From: Gymnorhina tibicen
Lineage: Eukaryota; Chordata; Aves; Passeriformes; Artamidae
Direction of reading: 5' to 3'
Assembly (NCBI GenBank): GCA_013399875.1
Contig: VXAZ01001047.1
Location: 1,858,030 to 1,922,029 of the forward strand
DNA: 64,000 nucleotides
Part shown: piece by piece, positions 53,201 through 63,634 of the stretch
Position numbering within the stretch: the stretch's first letter is position 1
How the letters are laid out: each line of letters opens with the position of its first letter
Made by a program: the position numbers and the translations under genes
Notes under the pieces: generated by a model
Told to the model about the DNA's origin: nothing
Databases searched by the model: none
The model's input: the letters and a program-made list of their open reading frames with translations, nothing else

Positions 53201-56200
53201 CAGTTGGTTTTCTCATATCTCACAATGTGCATGAAGGGTACACAGACAGTGAGTTTCTTAATAGCTCTGTAAAGATTGCAGTACTGAGGGTGGGGACAGT
53301 GGTGTCTTCCCAAGCACGTTTGCCAAAAAGGGCCTGGGCAGGGACAGATGGTTCTTGCAGACACCTCAGTGAGGCCATTCAGCAATGGGCACTTCTGATA
53401 AGGAACACTGACAGCACTCGGGGCTCTTGCAGCAAGTCTGGAGCCAGTGGCTCAGGAAGGTCCAGAGGTCCTTTCCCACCTTAAACTCTCTGACACTCTG
53501 AGATAGCAGCCAAGTTTGTCTCAATTATAGTCCAAATTACTAATGCAGTTTATACCAAGTACTTCATTTAATGCCAGCATTGGCATATGCATGCTACAGC
53601 ACAAGCATCAGGTCAGATTAGTTACTCTTCTTGTCAGTGCTTTGAGAAAAGGTGTGGGTAAACTCTTAGGCATGGAATTATGCTAAATTTCTTTCATAGC
53701 CTTATTTCTCAGCAGAGTAAACTGGCCTGTGCTGAACTCAGTGTACTTTCAGTTTGACTACTGAATGTGGCCGTGTTGTGTGTACACCGTATTTTGTCAT
53801 CAGCATGTATATATACACACACACACTTTATATATGTGTTTTTTGTATAAGTTACATAATACATTCATAATTTCTTATGTACTCGTCCTGCATTTCTGTT
53901 TCCAGTGTATGTTTGCAGTATAAAAATCAAAATGTTAAGTAGGTCTTTCTGTAAGGTCATTATCCAGTTTGTTTGGCATCTGCTCTGAATTTTGTCTTGT
54001 TGGCAGTAGAGGAACTGAGTGGATGTTGGAGTCATTCAGTCTAATTCCTTTTCTGCTGGAAAAGATTTTAGGAGTGTCCTGTGCTCCTTCACTTAACTTT
54101 ATTTACGAAGTTCTCCCTATTTGTTCTCATGGTGTTTCTGATAGTAAGTTTGCAAAGTTACTTTGCAAAATTACAAGATCCCAGTGTTCAGCACTAATAG
54201 GGAAAAAAGAAATCCAAACTCCTTTTTAAAGGAAATAATTACTTTTTTTTTTTAGGGCCATAATACCTGAATTAGAACTGTTGTAATAAGTCTTTGTCAT
54301 TGGTTTGATAGATTAAATTAGTCCCATACTTTTTAGGGTTCTTGTTGATTTGTAAACTGATAGTTCATCAATAATTACACAAATTCATAAATAAATGTAG
54401 TACTGATAGCATTAGTTTTGTTTTTAAATGGATGGTCTAGCAAGATGTCTATTTCAAAGGAAAACATCTGGATTGGATGTTTGTGGAAAGTTCTTATGGC
54501 TTTTATTTTTAAGGAAGAAAGCAGACAAACTGAAAACCTTCTATTACAATCCAAATTGTTCTTCTTATTTAGAAAGCGAGTCTGAGGATAGTTCAGATGA
54601 TGAACCTTTAATTAAAAAACTGAAGAAACCACCCACAGATGAAGAACTGAAGGAAACTGTCAAGAATTTGTTGGCCAATGCAAATTTGGAGGAGGTTACA
54701 ATGAAACAAATCTGCAAGGAGGTAAGTAAATACAATTTAGCAATCTCTTTATAGGTAGTGGATTGTTCATGAACTGACTTTTATCATCATTTCAGAAATG
54801 GAGGCTTATACTCTGCACTGTTGTTCAGAAACTAAATAGTTTTGCATTGGTTTATTTTCTTGCTAATAGCTATAACAATGAGAGCTTTAATCTTTAGATC
54901 TGCAACACTGATATGAGCATTAAAAGGGAAATATTAAAAGGGAAGTAGCAGTATTACCTCCAAACGAAGTGCCATGTATGACAGTAGAAATCTGACATAT
55001 TTAGATAGTGCACCAGCTTTGCTGCTGTCCATAGGAGAGGGCTGTGTCCTGTGCTCTGGACATTTCTGCTGCTCACCTTGCACACTCATTCTTCATATGT
55101 TCTCTTTATAAGTCCGTTCAGATGTCACCTATCTATCAGAATAGTTCTCAGCTGAGTTAGTGAGTTGAATCAGTTCAGCAAGAAATCCATTAATTGTCAG
55201 ATCAGGTGGGAACCATGTGGCCAGAAAAGGGAAGGGTGGGGAAAGTGACCCAAACAAACAATACAGTTACCTTGATATTTTCTGGTTAACACACAAGTTT
55301 GGTTTTCCTGGTACTTTCAAGATGTTGTCTTGAGAAAATTAAACCAGAAGTTATTCTTACCAGAAAACTGAATGTAACTTTTTTTCATATTTTTAGTCAT
55401 TCTAGAAGTCTGAAATTTGGTATGCTGAAATAAAATACTCTGAATTGGTTGTTAGTGTTGGCATCTGTTTTTTGTTTGGTCCTCTCCCACCCTATTAACA
55501 AAAGAGTAGTTGTAGAATAGCACTCCAAATATGTTGACTCTTCTGTTAGTCTCTTGAAAGGATCACAGTTTTACTTACTATCAAATACCAAGGCTTATTT
55601 ATTTTTCATTAATTGTTTAGCTTCCTACACTAATGCAGGGCTATCTGACTTCTTAAGAGAGCATTTAAAACAAAAACTGGAGAATTCATACTTGTGTGAC
55701 ATGGCAAGCTAGGCATTTCAGTTTGTTGATGTGAAAAATTATAGTACCAGTTTAGTCAGTGACCAAACATAAAACAGTACATCTGTGTAAATATTTATGT
55801 GGTCAAAATAAGGACAGGAAAATAAGCTTGTGTCTTTCCCTAACAGAGGTTATTTTGGCAGGTGTAGCACTAGAAGTACCCACATCAGTTTTTGCCTTAA
55901 TTTCATGTAAGCTTCTTCTATTTATACAATGCATTGAATGAAAGTAATTTGAGGTTTGTTTTGTGGTTTTGTTTTACTTTTTTTTTTTTTAGGTGTATGA
56001 AAAATATCCTAGTTATGATTTATCTGACAGAAAAGACTTCATTAAAAAAACAGTCAAAGAGGTAAAAGACTTTATCACTTAGAAAATGTTCTGGGTTGGG
56101 GTGGGTTGTTTTTTTCTTTTGCCTGGCATGGCATCCTCTTACACCAGTTTTAATAGCCTCCTGTATAATATTGGAAGTTTAGTGCTTGCCTAAACCTAAA

Positions 56201-57002
56201 CCTTTGATGTTTGGTTTGGGTTTTTTTTCCCTTGTCTTTCCCTCTTTAAAAAAATAATTGCTTTGGATTCTTTTCTTAGCATGCCACTACTACTCTTACG
56301 CGTTTCTTTGGTAAGCGTAACTAGAACTGACGTTATGATAGTTTTTATTGACTTGTACTCTGAAAGCTATGAATTTGCTTTGAATTAACAACCTTGGCTG
56401 CAAGATGCACTCTTAATTCAGGCACTGGCCACATACATTCATAGATAACAATGCATGAGGTTGTACAAGCTCTGCAGACCTGTCAGCTAAGGCAAAAGGG
56501 AATAAAGACACATAGCTTTTCTCTATGTGCTCCTGCTAGTGCAGTTATGATGATGCTGCCTTTTGAGTTTGCTGTGCTGAAGATCAGGCCTTATCTACTG
56601 TACTTAATGACAGAGGGATTTTTGTCTAATCTGAGGTTTGTAATTTGGAAAAAAAAATCAGTTTTCATTACTTTAGCTTGCCCTGAAACTAAAAATGGAA
56701 CCATAGAAGTGAGGTTCACTTAGTGGAGTTAATAAAAGAACTTCATTTTCTTGTGGCTTCACTCAGAGATGTTGATACATGGCTATCTAGAATTGCTGTG
56801 TCTATGCTCTGTGCATACATGTCACTATCAGCAAAGGCAGGAGAGAGCAATTTGTCTGCTCTAGGGATATTTTGGGGTTTTTTGTGATAGCAAAAGGAGA
56901 GTGTATTTTCATGATAATTTAATACAAAAGGAGAGGTTATATGTGACTGGCTTGAGAAAAAGGAGAAAACTAATACACTTCTCTTTTCAGTTGATTTCAT
57001 GA
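44149..57002 (+). CDS. DEK: DEK chromatin protein, complete coding sequence in 10 exons
   Basis: DEK is a nuclear chromatin-architecture protein that binds DNA (preferring supercoiled and cruciform forms), acts as a histone chaperone and takes part in splicing and repair. Coding segments: 44149-44293, 46027-46128, 46630-46739, 48730-48824, 50277-50397, 51486-51668, 52648-52780, 54573-54721, 55993-56061, 56991-57002. All junctions are GT-AG, the frame stays open throughout, and the sum is 372 codons plus TGA; human DEK has 375. Visible parts: acidic Glu run (about residues 36-47), pseudo-SAP/SAP DNA-binding region (about 76-186, SAP box near 149-183), basic nuclear localisation signal (205-221, KAKRTK core), a Ser/Glu acidic stretch likely to be CK2-phosphorylated, a Lys-rich linker, a second acidic cluster, and the DEK_C domain (about 316-372). 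Residues 49-372 closely match my memory of human DEK; the first 48 differ, as expected for this variable region. The ATG has A at -3, and no ATG lies in the predicted upstream leader. Confidence 0.97.
46027..46128 (+). CDS. DEK: DEK exon 3 (residues 49-82)
   Basis: The exon lies between acceptor TTTTGCAG and donor CAG/GTAAGC. It encodes SLIVEGKREKKKVDR and the following LTMQVSSLQ-type segment that leads into the pseudo-SAP region. It enters and leaves in phase 1. Confidence 0.95.
46630..46739 (+). CDS. DEK: DEK exon 4 (residues 83-119)
   Basis: The acceptor is TTGTTTCAG and the donor GTAAGAA at 46740. It encodes GKGQKLCEIERIQFFL and the KKTDELRNLHKLLYNRPGT segment of the pseudo-SAP DNA-binding fold. 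It leaves in phase 0. Confidence 0.95.
47271..47366. repeat. DEK: TTTAT/TTAT-rich simple repeat in DEK intron 4
   Basis: About 95 bases of T and A only, in irregular TTTAT, TTTTAT and TTAT units. Confidence 0.92.
48039..48059. repeat. DEK: Poly-T run of 21 in DEK intron 4
   Basis: An uninterrupted run of 21 T. No recognisable retroelement body is attached, so it may be a simple homopolymer. Confidence 0.9.
48730..48824 (+). CDS. DEK: DEK exon 5 (residues 120-150)
   Basis: The acceptor is CTGTTCTAG and the donor GTAACG at 48825. It encodes VASLKKNVGQFSGFPFEKG and the KKKEEMLKK segment at the junction of the pseudo-SAP and SAP modules. It leaves in phase 2. Confidence 0.95.
50277..50397 (+). 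CDS. DEK: DEK exon 6, SAP box (residues 151-191)
   Basis: A long pyrimidine tract precedes the acceptor CCCCTACAG; the donor is AAG/GTGAGA. The exon encodes FRNAMLKSICEVLDLERSG and NSELVTRILNFLMHP, the two helices of the SAP (SAF-A/B, Acinus, PIAS) DNA-binding motif. It leaves in phase 0. Confidence 0.96.
51486..51668 (+). CDS. DEK: DEK exon 7, nuclear localisation signal (residues 192-252)
   Basis: The acceptor is CTCTCAG and the donor GAG/GTAGTG. It encodes the basic segment KKERSSSGTTRKAKRTK (205-221), which fits the bipartite nuclear localisation signal of mammalian DEK. A Ser/Glu/Asp-rich stretch with many casein kinase 2-type sites follows. It leaves in phase 0. Confidence 0.95.
52255..52420 (-). 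mobile_element. CR1 LINE fragment in DEK intron 7
   Basis: The reverse complement shows the CR1 3' end. On the + strand it reads TCATGGAATAGTTCGGGTTG, then AAAGGTCATCTAGTCCAATC, GATCAGGTTGCTCAG and CTCTGGGCAACC. It lies antisense to DEK about 230 bases before exon 8. Confidence 0.92.
52648..52780 (+). CDS. DEK: DEK exon 8, Lys-rich linker (residues 253-296)
   Basis: The acceptor is TCTTTGTAG and the donor AAAG/GTAAAT. It encodes a lysine-rich linker beginning PPRKATKREKSKK and ending in KKADSSTTKKNQNSSRK. It leaves in phase 1, and joining the last G to AA of exon 9 restores a glutamate codon. Confidence 0.95.
53285..53505 (+). repeat. 172-base repeat copy A with CR1-like tail, in DEK intron 8
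   Basis: Bases 53285-53456 match 60556-60727 at 171 of 172 positions (T at 53448 versus C at 60719). The copy is followed by GGTCCAGAGGTCCTTTCCCACCTTAAACTCTC-like sequence (53458 onward) that resembles a CR1 3' terminus. It may be a young CR1-related or CR1-mobilised repeat. Confidence 0.85.
54573..54721 (+). CDS. DEK: DEK exon 9, acidic cluster and start of DEK_C (residues 297-346)
   Basis: The acceptor is TTCTTATTTAG and the donor GAG/GTAAGT. It encodes ESESEDSSDDEPLIKKLKK, then the start of the DEK_C domain (PPTDEELKETVKNLL, then EEVTMKQICKE). DEK_C is a second DNA-binding and self-association domain. It leaves in phase 0. Confidence 0.96.
55993..56061 (+). CDS. DEK: DEK exon 10, DEK_C domain (residues 347-369)
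   Basis: A run of T leads into the acceptor TTTTTTAG; the donor is GAG/GTAAAA. It encodes VYEKYPSYDLSDRKDFIKK and TVKE, the last helices of DEK_C. The frame continues open for six codons into the intron before a stop (see findings). Confidence 0.95.
56991..57002 (+). CDS. DEK: DEK exon 11, last three codons and stop
   Basis: After the acceptor CTCTTTTCAG the reading is TTG ATT TCA TGA, which gives the Leu-Ile-Ser C-terminus known for vertebrate DEK. This tiny coding part of the last exon confirms the exon 10 donor and the end of the protein. Confidence 0.92.
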   Translation: MIS

Positions 57003-58565
57003 TCTGATTTGGCTGTGGGAAATGAAGATTCCTGGGTTGATGTTTCCATGGATTTGAAGATCTGATAGGCACCAGCAAAAGGAATGTGTTTTACCCTTGT
57101 GGTATTTAGTCAGAGCTAATTCTGCTGATCTAATGTTAAGAGTGTTAATGTAAATTGCTTTGTGTGTCCTTTTTTTTTTTGTTTAAACAGAACTGCATTT
57201 GATGCAATTTTTAGTTAAACATACTTAAGTTTCATGCATGGCAGTAAATGTTCCCTTTTTTATAGTTTTGTACATTTTGAATTGCATTGTATAACTAGAT
57301 TCATTAGAGCCATCGTAGCTTTTTTTGTGTAGATTACCAGCATACAGGAGATTTTAAAATCTACTAAGATGAAAGCTACTTATCTACACATATACATGCA
57401 GAGACTGGAATATTGCAGTATTGGTTACAAAGATATTTTGAATACATATTCATTCTGAAAGTAAGAAGAGTTAGTCACATATTAATCTCTTTTATATTCT
57501 GATCCATTGTACAGATGCAGAATTATTCTGAATCTAGATTACAGTCTTGCATGTGTAGGCACTGAAAGAACTATCACAGCATGGTAACTAATTGGCATAT
57601 AGATGTTATTTTTGTACTTTTAAAAGGCTTTTTGTTGTGTATATAAAGTTATTTCAAATTTCTTTTGTGTAAATCAGTTTTTTAATTTTGGTATCTTTGA
57701 ATATATGACATGAAATGTCAGTGTTCAGCAGTGAGGCAGTGATAAAAAGTGGTGTGCAAAAGTTTCATGAAAATGACCTGGGGTTTCATCATGTTTGTCT
57801 CATCTTTCCTTGTACAGAAACTAAACTGTAGGTTTATACCTGTAGTTTAACTTTATACAAAGACTACAGACATTGAAACAATGTCTTGGATGTAGTAAAT
57901 AAAATCCCTCCAAAGGTGATACAAAATTTCTAAAGTTCACTTTGCAAAAGATCTTTTATGTTGGTGTCTTGACATGATGTCCTAGCATCTCAGAAGTGGG
58001 TATCCAAGACATACAACTGGAGGCTTTATGGCTTTGGAAATCCACAGTAGGGCATCCAAATCAGGCAGCACTGATGTGAACATGTGTGTTTAACTTCATT
58101 TCTGTGTGGGAAGGCCATTCTGAACCTGAGCTTCATTGCTCCAACATGGACAATGGTACTTGTAAGCCTGCAGTCATGAACTTTGGCTGGCAGCTTTTAG
58201 TGAATTCTTTGCATAGATTTTTGTTGTTTAGGTTTTCTTTTCTCCATACACCTTTTGCTAATATGCGAAGTCCTACACTTAAAATCATGAAACTAAGAGC
58301 TGCCGAAGTGTGGGCTGCCATTAACACCGTGAGCACAGAATCCCTCTGACTAGTATTGCTGGAAAGACAAAATGTATTTTTTTGAATTTTATTACTGTAC
58401 AGTTGAGAAGTAAGGGTTCATAAATTATCTAAATTCTGAAAATGTTCAGCCAGTTAGACTGTTGATCTTACACACACTTTTGAATTTCTTTGCGTGTAAT
58501 CATTTATAATAAGGCTGAATGTAATGGGGATTTTTTGTACTCAATAAATGTCTTTCACAAAAATG
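57003..58565 (+). other. DEK: DEK 3' UTR
   Basis: AT-rich, noncoding continuation of exon 11 after the TGA. It holds an earlier possible polyadenylation signal at 57898-57903, a Pumilio-type element TGTATATA at 57638-57645, and the preferred signal AATAAA at 58543-58548. The exact cleavage point is inferred. Confidence 0.75.
58543..58548 (+). terminator. DEK: DEK polyadenylation signal AATAAA
   Basis: A canonical AATAAA stands 1.54 kb after the stop codon, so cleavage is expected about 10-25 bases later. An upstream AATAAA at 57898 could give a shorter UTR. Confidence 0.7.
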
Positions 58566-60555
58566 TAAATCAGTTTTAATCTAACATTTGCTTACATGTA
58601 TAGTAAAAAAAACTATACAGGAACAAGGTTGTTTGTCTTTATCTCATCTGGTAGAAAATATTGGCTTCTCTACTTTAAAAGACACTATTGCTGAAATGTA
58701 CATCCTTGCACCAGGATAAGATTTTATATCTTCTGGGAAGTTGATTTGGTTTTGTTTTGGGTTTTTGTGGTTTTTTGTTTCTGAACTGTCTTAGCAGAAA
58801 GAACACTTTTTAATTTGCAATTAAAAACATCAAAAAATTCCTAGTCAGGCTTAAGAGCAGAAAGTTACTTGTATTAAGTTTTGATGTTTTACAAATACTT
58901 GAACTGCCTTTTGATTTTTATGTAAATGTACTAACCAGTTTTAATTATGTGGGTCAGGAAGTGTTTTTAAGATTCACAGCTCCAAAGTATAAACATTTTT
59001 TTTTATAGTTTAAATTCTAATGAAAACTTAGAAAAGGATAGCATATTTCTATTTATTGTATATATGCATTAGTTGTCACTTTGGAATTGCACAGATGGAA
59101 TGGAAATGAACTTGACATCCTTCAAATACTTTGTTTAAATCTCTTAACAACTCAGTGTTAGTCCTCAATGAAGAAGAAATGCCTGAACTGTTTCCTTGCT
59201 AATCCATACCAGTCTGGCTGCAGCTGATACAGGATTCCAGTTCTTTCTGCAACTGGGAGAAAGGCTGCAAGACAATACTAAAAGGTAAATAAAATGTCCT
59301 GCTTATCCTGATGCTATTGCATTGGAAACACATCTATCAAGGATCTAAATCGTGTTCAAAGAGGCTCATAGAATAGAAATGGGTTAACTGGATAAAAGGT
59401 AACTGAATAAATTGTTCAGGCATATACCTTCCAGATGTTTGAGGTAATGCCCTGACCATTGTATTCTAGAGAAAAATAGTCCTAACATCTTGACTTGATT
59501 GCTTCCAGCATAATTCCTACAATCCCAGTGTATTGGTTCCTCTTTTTTAGTTAGGTTTTTGGTATTCAGTATTTTGGTTGGTGACTTGCAAAACCACAAA
59601 TTAATCTGAATGATTTGCAGATATAAACAGCTGTTCTTATGAATGAGCTTAGCACTTGTGGCAACAGTGTATGGGGCCTGTAGGAGAAGGAAGATGGAGA
59701 GGGCTAGGTGGGGAAGGAGATCAGCAATTTGAAGTGAAAAGAGGTTAGGTGCCTTTAGAGTTATGTGGTAACCCATGATATACTGGTCAGGCATGTCTAA
59801 CCAAGATGAAATTACAAAGACACAGCTGTGAATTCCATCCCTCTTTTTTCCAGAAGCTCTAGACCGACAGCCTTCTTGGCCCTGAGCAGGCCGCTTATAG
59901 GATCTGTGGTCTTTCTATGTTATCCTGTTATAAGGCACATGACAAAGCAAGATCTAAGAATTGTCTGAGTTTATATTAGCCACTGCTAAGCTCTACTTGA
60001 AAATAACCCTTTTGGGGGCCTGTGCTTAATCTGGACAAATAAAGCCCCTGGCTGTCAGCATGGTGATTCCAGGAAGGTTTATTATTAGCTCTTCTGCTGT
60101 TTCAGAGAGAGGGTGGCCCATGACCACTTGGGCAGATCTAATCTTCCTTGTTTCCAAATCAGAAAGTTGACTATAATCCAGTAGCTTCAACTGAACTAGA
60201 TGAAAACATTCCTGAATTACTTCTGGTGGTTGTTATTTAGAGAGAAGAGTGGAAAAATCTGTAAGATACAGAAACTGTCAGAAAACTTGCAGTAAGAAAT
60301 TTAGTAAAATCAGTATTCCAGTTGCTGAGAAAAGAAACATCTTGAATGCTGACAAGTGTGTTGTTTTCCTTCTGCAACACAATGTGTCTCCTGCCTTTGA
60401 ATTCAGAAGTTTTTATTAAAGCAAGCTGCTGGAAATTACAGGTCTAAAGGTTTATTCTTGACTTGCAGAAGAAACCGGCTGACAGGAATCTCATAACGGT
60501 TAACAAAAGGAGAAGCAGCATCCTGCTTCTGGGATGGCATAACTCCACTGAACAG
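58566..60555. other. Intergenic region downstream of DEK
   Basis: AT-rich noncoding DNA. AATAAA-like signals also occur near 59285, so a longer DEK 3' UTR form cannot be excluded. A 136-codon - strand frame (59384-59794) has no recognisable domain. Confidence 0.55.
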
Positions 60556-60727
60556 TGAGGGTGGGGACAGTGGTGTCTTCCCAAGCACGTTTGCCAAAAA
60601 GGGCCTGGGCAGGGACAGATGGTTCTTGCAGACACCTCAGTGAGGCCATTCAGCAATGGGCACTTCTGATAAGGAACACTGACAGCACTCGGGGCTCTTG
60701 CAGCAAGTCTGGAGCCAGCGGCTCAGG
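60556..60727 (+). repeat. 172-base repeat copy B, downstream of DEK
   Basis: It is the near-identical twin of 53285-53456, in the same orientation and about 7.3 kb away. Here it is followed by a longer, degraded CR1 3' half, which suggests the repeat unit is part of a CR1 subfamily or became fused to one. Confidence 0.85.
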
Positions 60728-60799
60728 GAAGTTACTGTCACCCTGTTCGGCACCTTGGCAACAGTGTCCAGCTATGGGCTTCCTGGGGCAAGGCAAACA

Positions 60800-61245
60800 T
60801 GGACTTCATGGAGTGAGTCCAGTGGAGGGGTACCAAGATGGTGAGAGAGCTGGAGCCCAGGGTAGAAGAGGGAAGGCAGAGAGAACTGGGCTGGTTCAGC
60901 CTTCAGACAGGTGAAGGGGGATCATCCTGCAGTCTGCAACTGCCAAATGGGAGAGTATGAGGAAGGCAGGGCCAGGCTCTGCTTGGAGGTGCACAGTGAG
61001 AGGATGGGAGGTAAAACGCACAAGCTGCCACCAGGGAAACTGCAGTTATTTTTTTAGGGGAAGAAACTTCACCATGAGGGTGGTCACAGAAATGGGGCCT
61101 TGAGGAGCTGTGGACTCCCCATGGGTGGAGATGTTTGGAGATAAACCTGGCAGGGGCCCAAGCAACCAGCTCCATGTTGGCCCTGTTCCAAGTAGCAGCT
61201 TTGGTACCAGATGATCTCCAGAGTTTCTGGGTGTAAGAGGATGGC
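60800..61245 (+). mobile_element. CR1 LINE, degraded 3' half
   Basis: It shows CR1 landmarks in order: GAGTCCAGTGGAGG, GGCTGGTTCAGCC, GCCAGGCTCTGCTTGG, GCACAGTGAGAGGATGGGAGG, AGAAACTTCACCATGAGGGT, GGAGATGTTTGGAGA and CCAGATGATCTCCAGAG. It is highly diverged and has no intact frame. Confidence 0.8.
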
Positions 61246-62249
61246 AGTGTCACATAACTTGCCCTGCCTTCTCACCTGACCTCGTTCTCTGGATTGCACT
61301 ATGTCACTTACTTCTGATCTAAGTGTTAGACAGCTGGGCTAAAAGGAAAAAAATACCCTCTGTTTTCTTGAAGGATTGTAATTTTATGGGGAATGTGATG
61401 AAATCTGCTGCTTTGTACATTATGCTAAAAAGCAATATTTCATTTCTATTTTAAGGTATTTCATCATTATTTCATTTCTGTTTTAAAGCTTGCTTTTCTT
61501 AGAATGAAGCTAGCATTTTTAAAAAGCAGTGTCAGGTGTAATGAGAACAAAACACATCTTCAGGATACGAACTTTGAACTGCTCACCACATAGGACAGGG
61601 TCAGGGGAAAAGAGTGAATCTTGCCCACAGTAATGCTTTCACTGGTTCAGACATACATGTGGGTGAAATAAACTTTCAAAGCAGTAGGAGTATTTTTCTC
61701 TTAAGGCAGCTGCAGTCAGACTTAGATTAAATGAACACCTAACCTCCCTTTCACAAAGAACAATGTAGATAAGTCTTACAAGAATTTGTCATTGTATTTT
61801 AAACATTTTGAGTATGCAGTCAGGCTTGCACATGCTTATAGTGGTCTGTGCTAGTAGGAACCTTTCAGGACCATGATCCTACAAAGTGTTCACACTACAC
61901 TTATTCCAGGAAAAGCATTAAATGGTTATTTGGTGATATTTTAAAATTATGAGCCATGCTTCTAAACAATTATCACTAGCCTAAATTTCCTCTGGCCTAA
62001 GAAAAATCATCTAACACAAGCTTATGAATAGCTTTGTAAAACTTGGAGGCAAAAGACAGTGATTACAGTATTGTCCAAAAAACAGCACAGTTAGGACTTA
62101 GAGAAGGCTGTAAAGCAGCACTTCTGAGGAACTGTCTAGCTATAAGAATATACTAAAATGAAATCTTAATATAAAATGTAATAAAAAAATAGGCTTAGCC
62201 ACTAGTTAAATTTTAAGAAAAAAACAACCAACCAAAACAGAGGCATCCC
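61246..62249. other. No gene recognised
   Basis: AT-rich noncoding DNA between the degraded CR1 and the candidate - strand polyadenylation site. Confidence 0.5.
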
Positions 62250-62265
62250 GTGGATACTTTCCAGT

Positions 62266-62271
62266 TTTATT
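62266..62271 (-). terminator. Candidate - strand polyadenylation signal (possible KDM1B 3' end)
   Basis: TTTATT on the + strand is AATAAA on the - strand. A GU-rich element follows it in the - direction (TTTTGGTTGGTTGTTTT, + strand 62222-62238), at the usual distance. In human, KDM1B ends tail to tail with DEK, so this may be its end. No KDM1B coding exon is visible up to 64000, so the assignment rests on synteny alone. Confidence 0.4.
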
Positions 62272-63496
62272 CTGCTGCCATAACATAGTCACACAGAAGA
62301 ACTGAAGTGTAACAGATCATGCTCTGCATTCCAATCTTTTTAATAACAAACCTACTCAAAGAAAACATTCCCCAGTTCTTTATTTGAGGGAATAAATTAA
62401 ACACAAAAGAAAAAATACATACATGCTTGAAATAAAATTTAACATAGATATTAAAAAAATTTTGGGCAACACTAAAGAATGAAGTCTCAGAACCAGCCTG
62501 ATGTTCTTACGTAATTCAAATGAACGTAAATTAAAATGGAACATACTTATTTTATTTACTCCTCAAACTTCAGTGCAGCACAACACAGTTTTAAGTGCCC
62601 TGGCACCAAAACAATATACAAATAATTAAAAGACTAGACCATTGGTAAATTTATCATTTGTTATCAAGTTTTTCTAATGCTGTAAGTGTGCATCATCTAA
62701 AGCCAAATGTGATAGTATTTCTTCATGTCCATCTTTCTTCTCTAGTATACAGCATTTATCTAGCTGCAACGTTGTGGGTAAATTGAAAACCCCAAGTACA
62801 AATTAACAGACTGACATCAAGCATGTTCATACAAACTTTGGACTGGAGAAATGGATGCTGAGCTAAACTTTCCAGATCCTTTCTACCTGAAATGTGATGT
62901 GTTTGTATATGTGTTACTAAGCTAACTGAAGATTTTAAGCAAGGTCAGCTGAAGCAGCCATTGAATATAATGTTTTGGGCTTGTAGTAATAAGCTTTTTT
63001 TCCCACCACCAGAAGCAACTCTCCTAATAACTTGTCATAAATGACAAAGTGGGAAAGAAACTTGGAACTCAAACATACATAGCTCTCAATCTTTCCTAGT
63101 TATGCTATAAGTTGGCCTGTAATATATGAAATTAACAAAGTGCAAATGACTACCAAAAGCAAAATTTGATGTCCCGATTATTTTTTATCATGAGAAGGCT
63201 TTGTCTTGCTTCTTACAGCCTTTAAATTGCAATTTAATAACTGGAAATACTTTAGAACTGTACATACCAGCACTTATGTAGAGGAAAATTATGAACAGTT
63301 ACACTTTTCCTATTAGTCCATATAACTCAGCTTTAAGAAGCAGAACAGAATTACATATATGAAAAACATCTAGTTATATAAACATCTTCACCTTGTAAAT
63401 TAGAGATTAAATTAAGAGTTTTTAACAATATCATACCTACTCTAAAAACAAAATATTACATATTTGAAAAGAAGAATTGCATTTATTCAGTAGGAC

Positions 63497-63634
63497 CCTG
63501 TGGTGTTCAAAGCCAGGTTGGATAAGGCCTTGAGCAACCTGGTCTAGTGTGAGGTGTCCCTGCCCATAGCAGGGCAGGTTGGGACTTAGACAATTGTTAA
63601 GGTCCATTCCAACCCCTTAACATTCTATCATTTT
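63497..63634 (+). mobile_element. CR1 LINE fragment (3' end)
   Basis: It reads GGTGTTCAAAGCCAGGTTGG, GAGCAACCTGGTCTAGTG, GGTGTCCCTGCCCATAGCAG and a decayed tail TTAAGGTCCATTCCAACCCC. It is 5'-truncated. Confidence 0.9.

Noticed and set aside
52897..53385. 162-codon - strand frame
   Set aside because: It covers intron 8 DNA and the 172-base repeat; the same peptide start recurs at 60444-60656 only because the repeat is duplicated.
54428..54754. 108-codon frame running into DEK exon 9
   Set aside because: The N-terminal half is intron sequence that happens to be open; the real exon begins at the acceptor at 54572.
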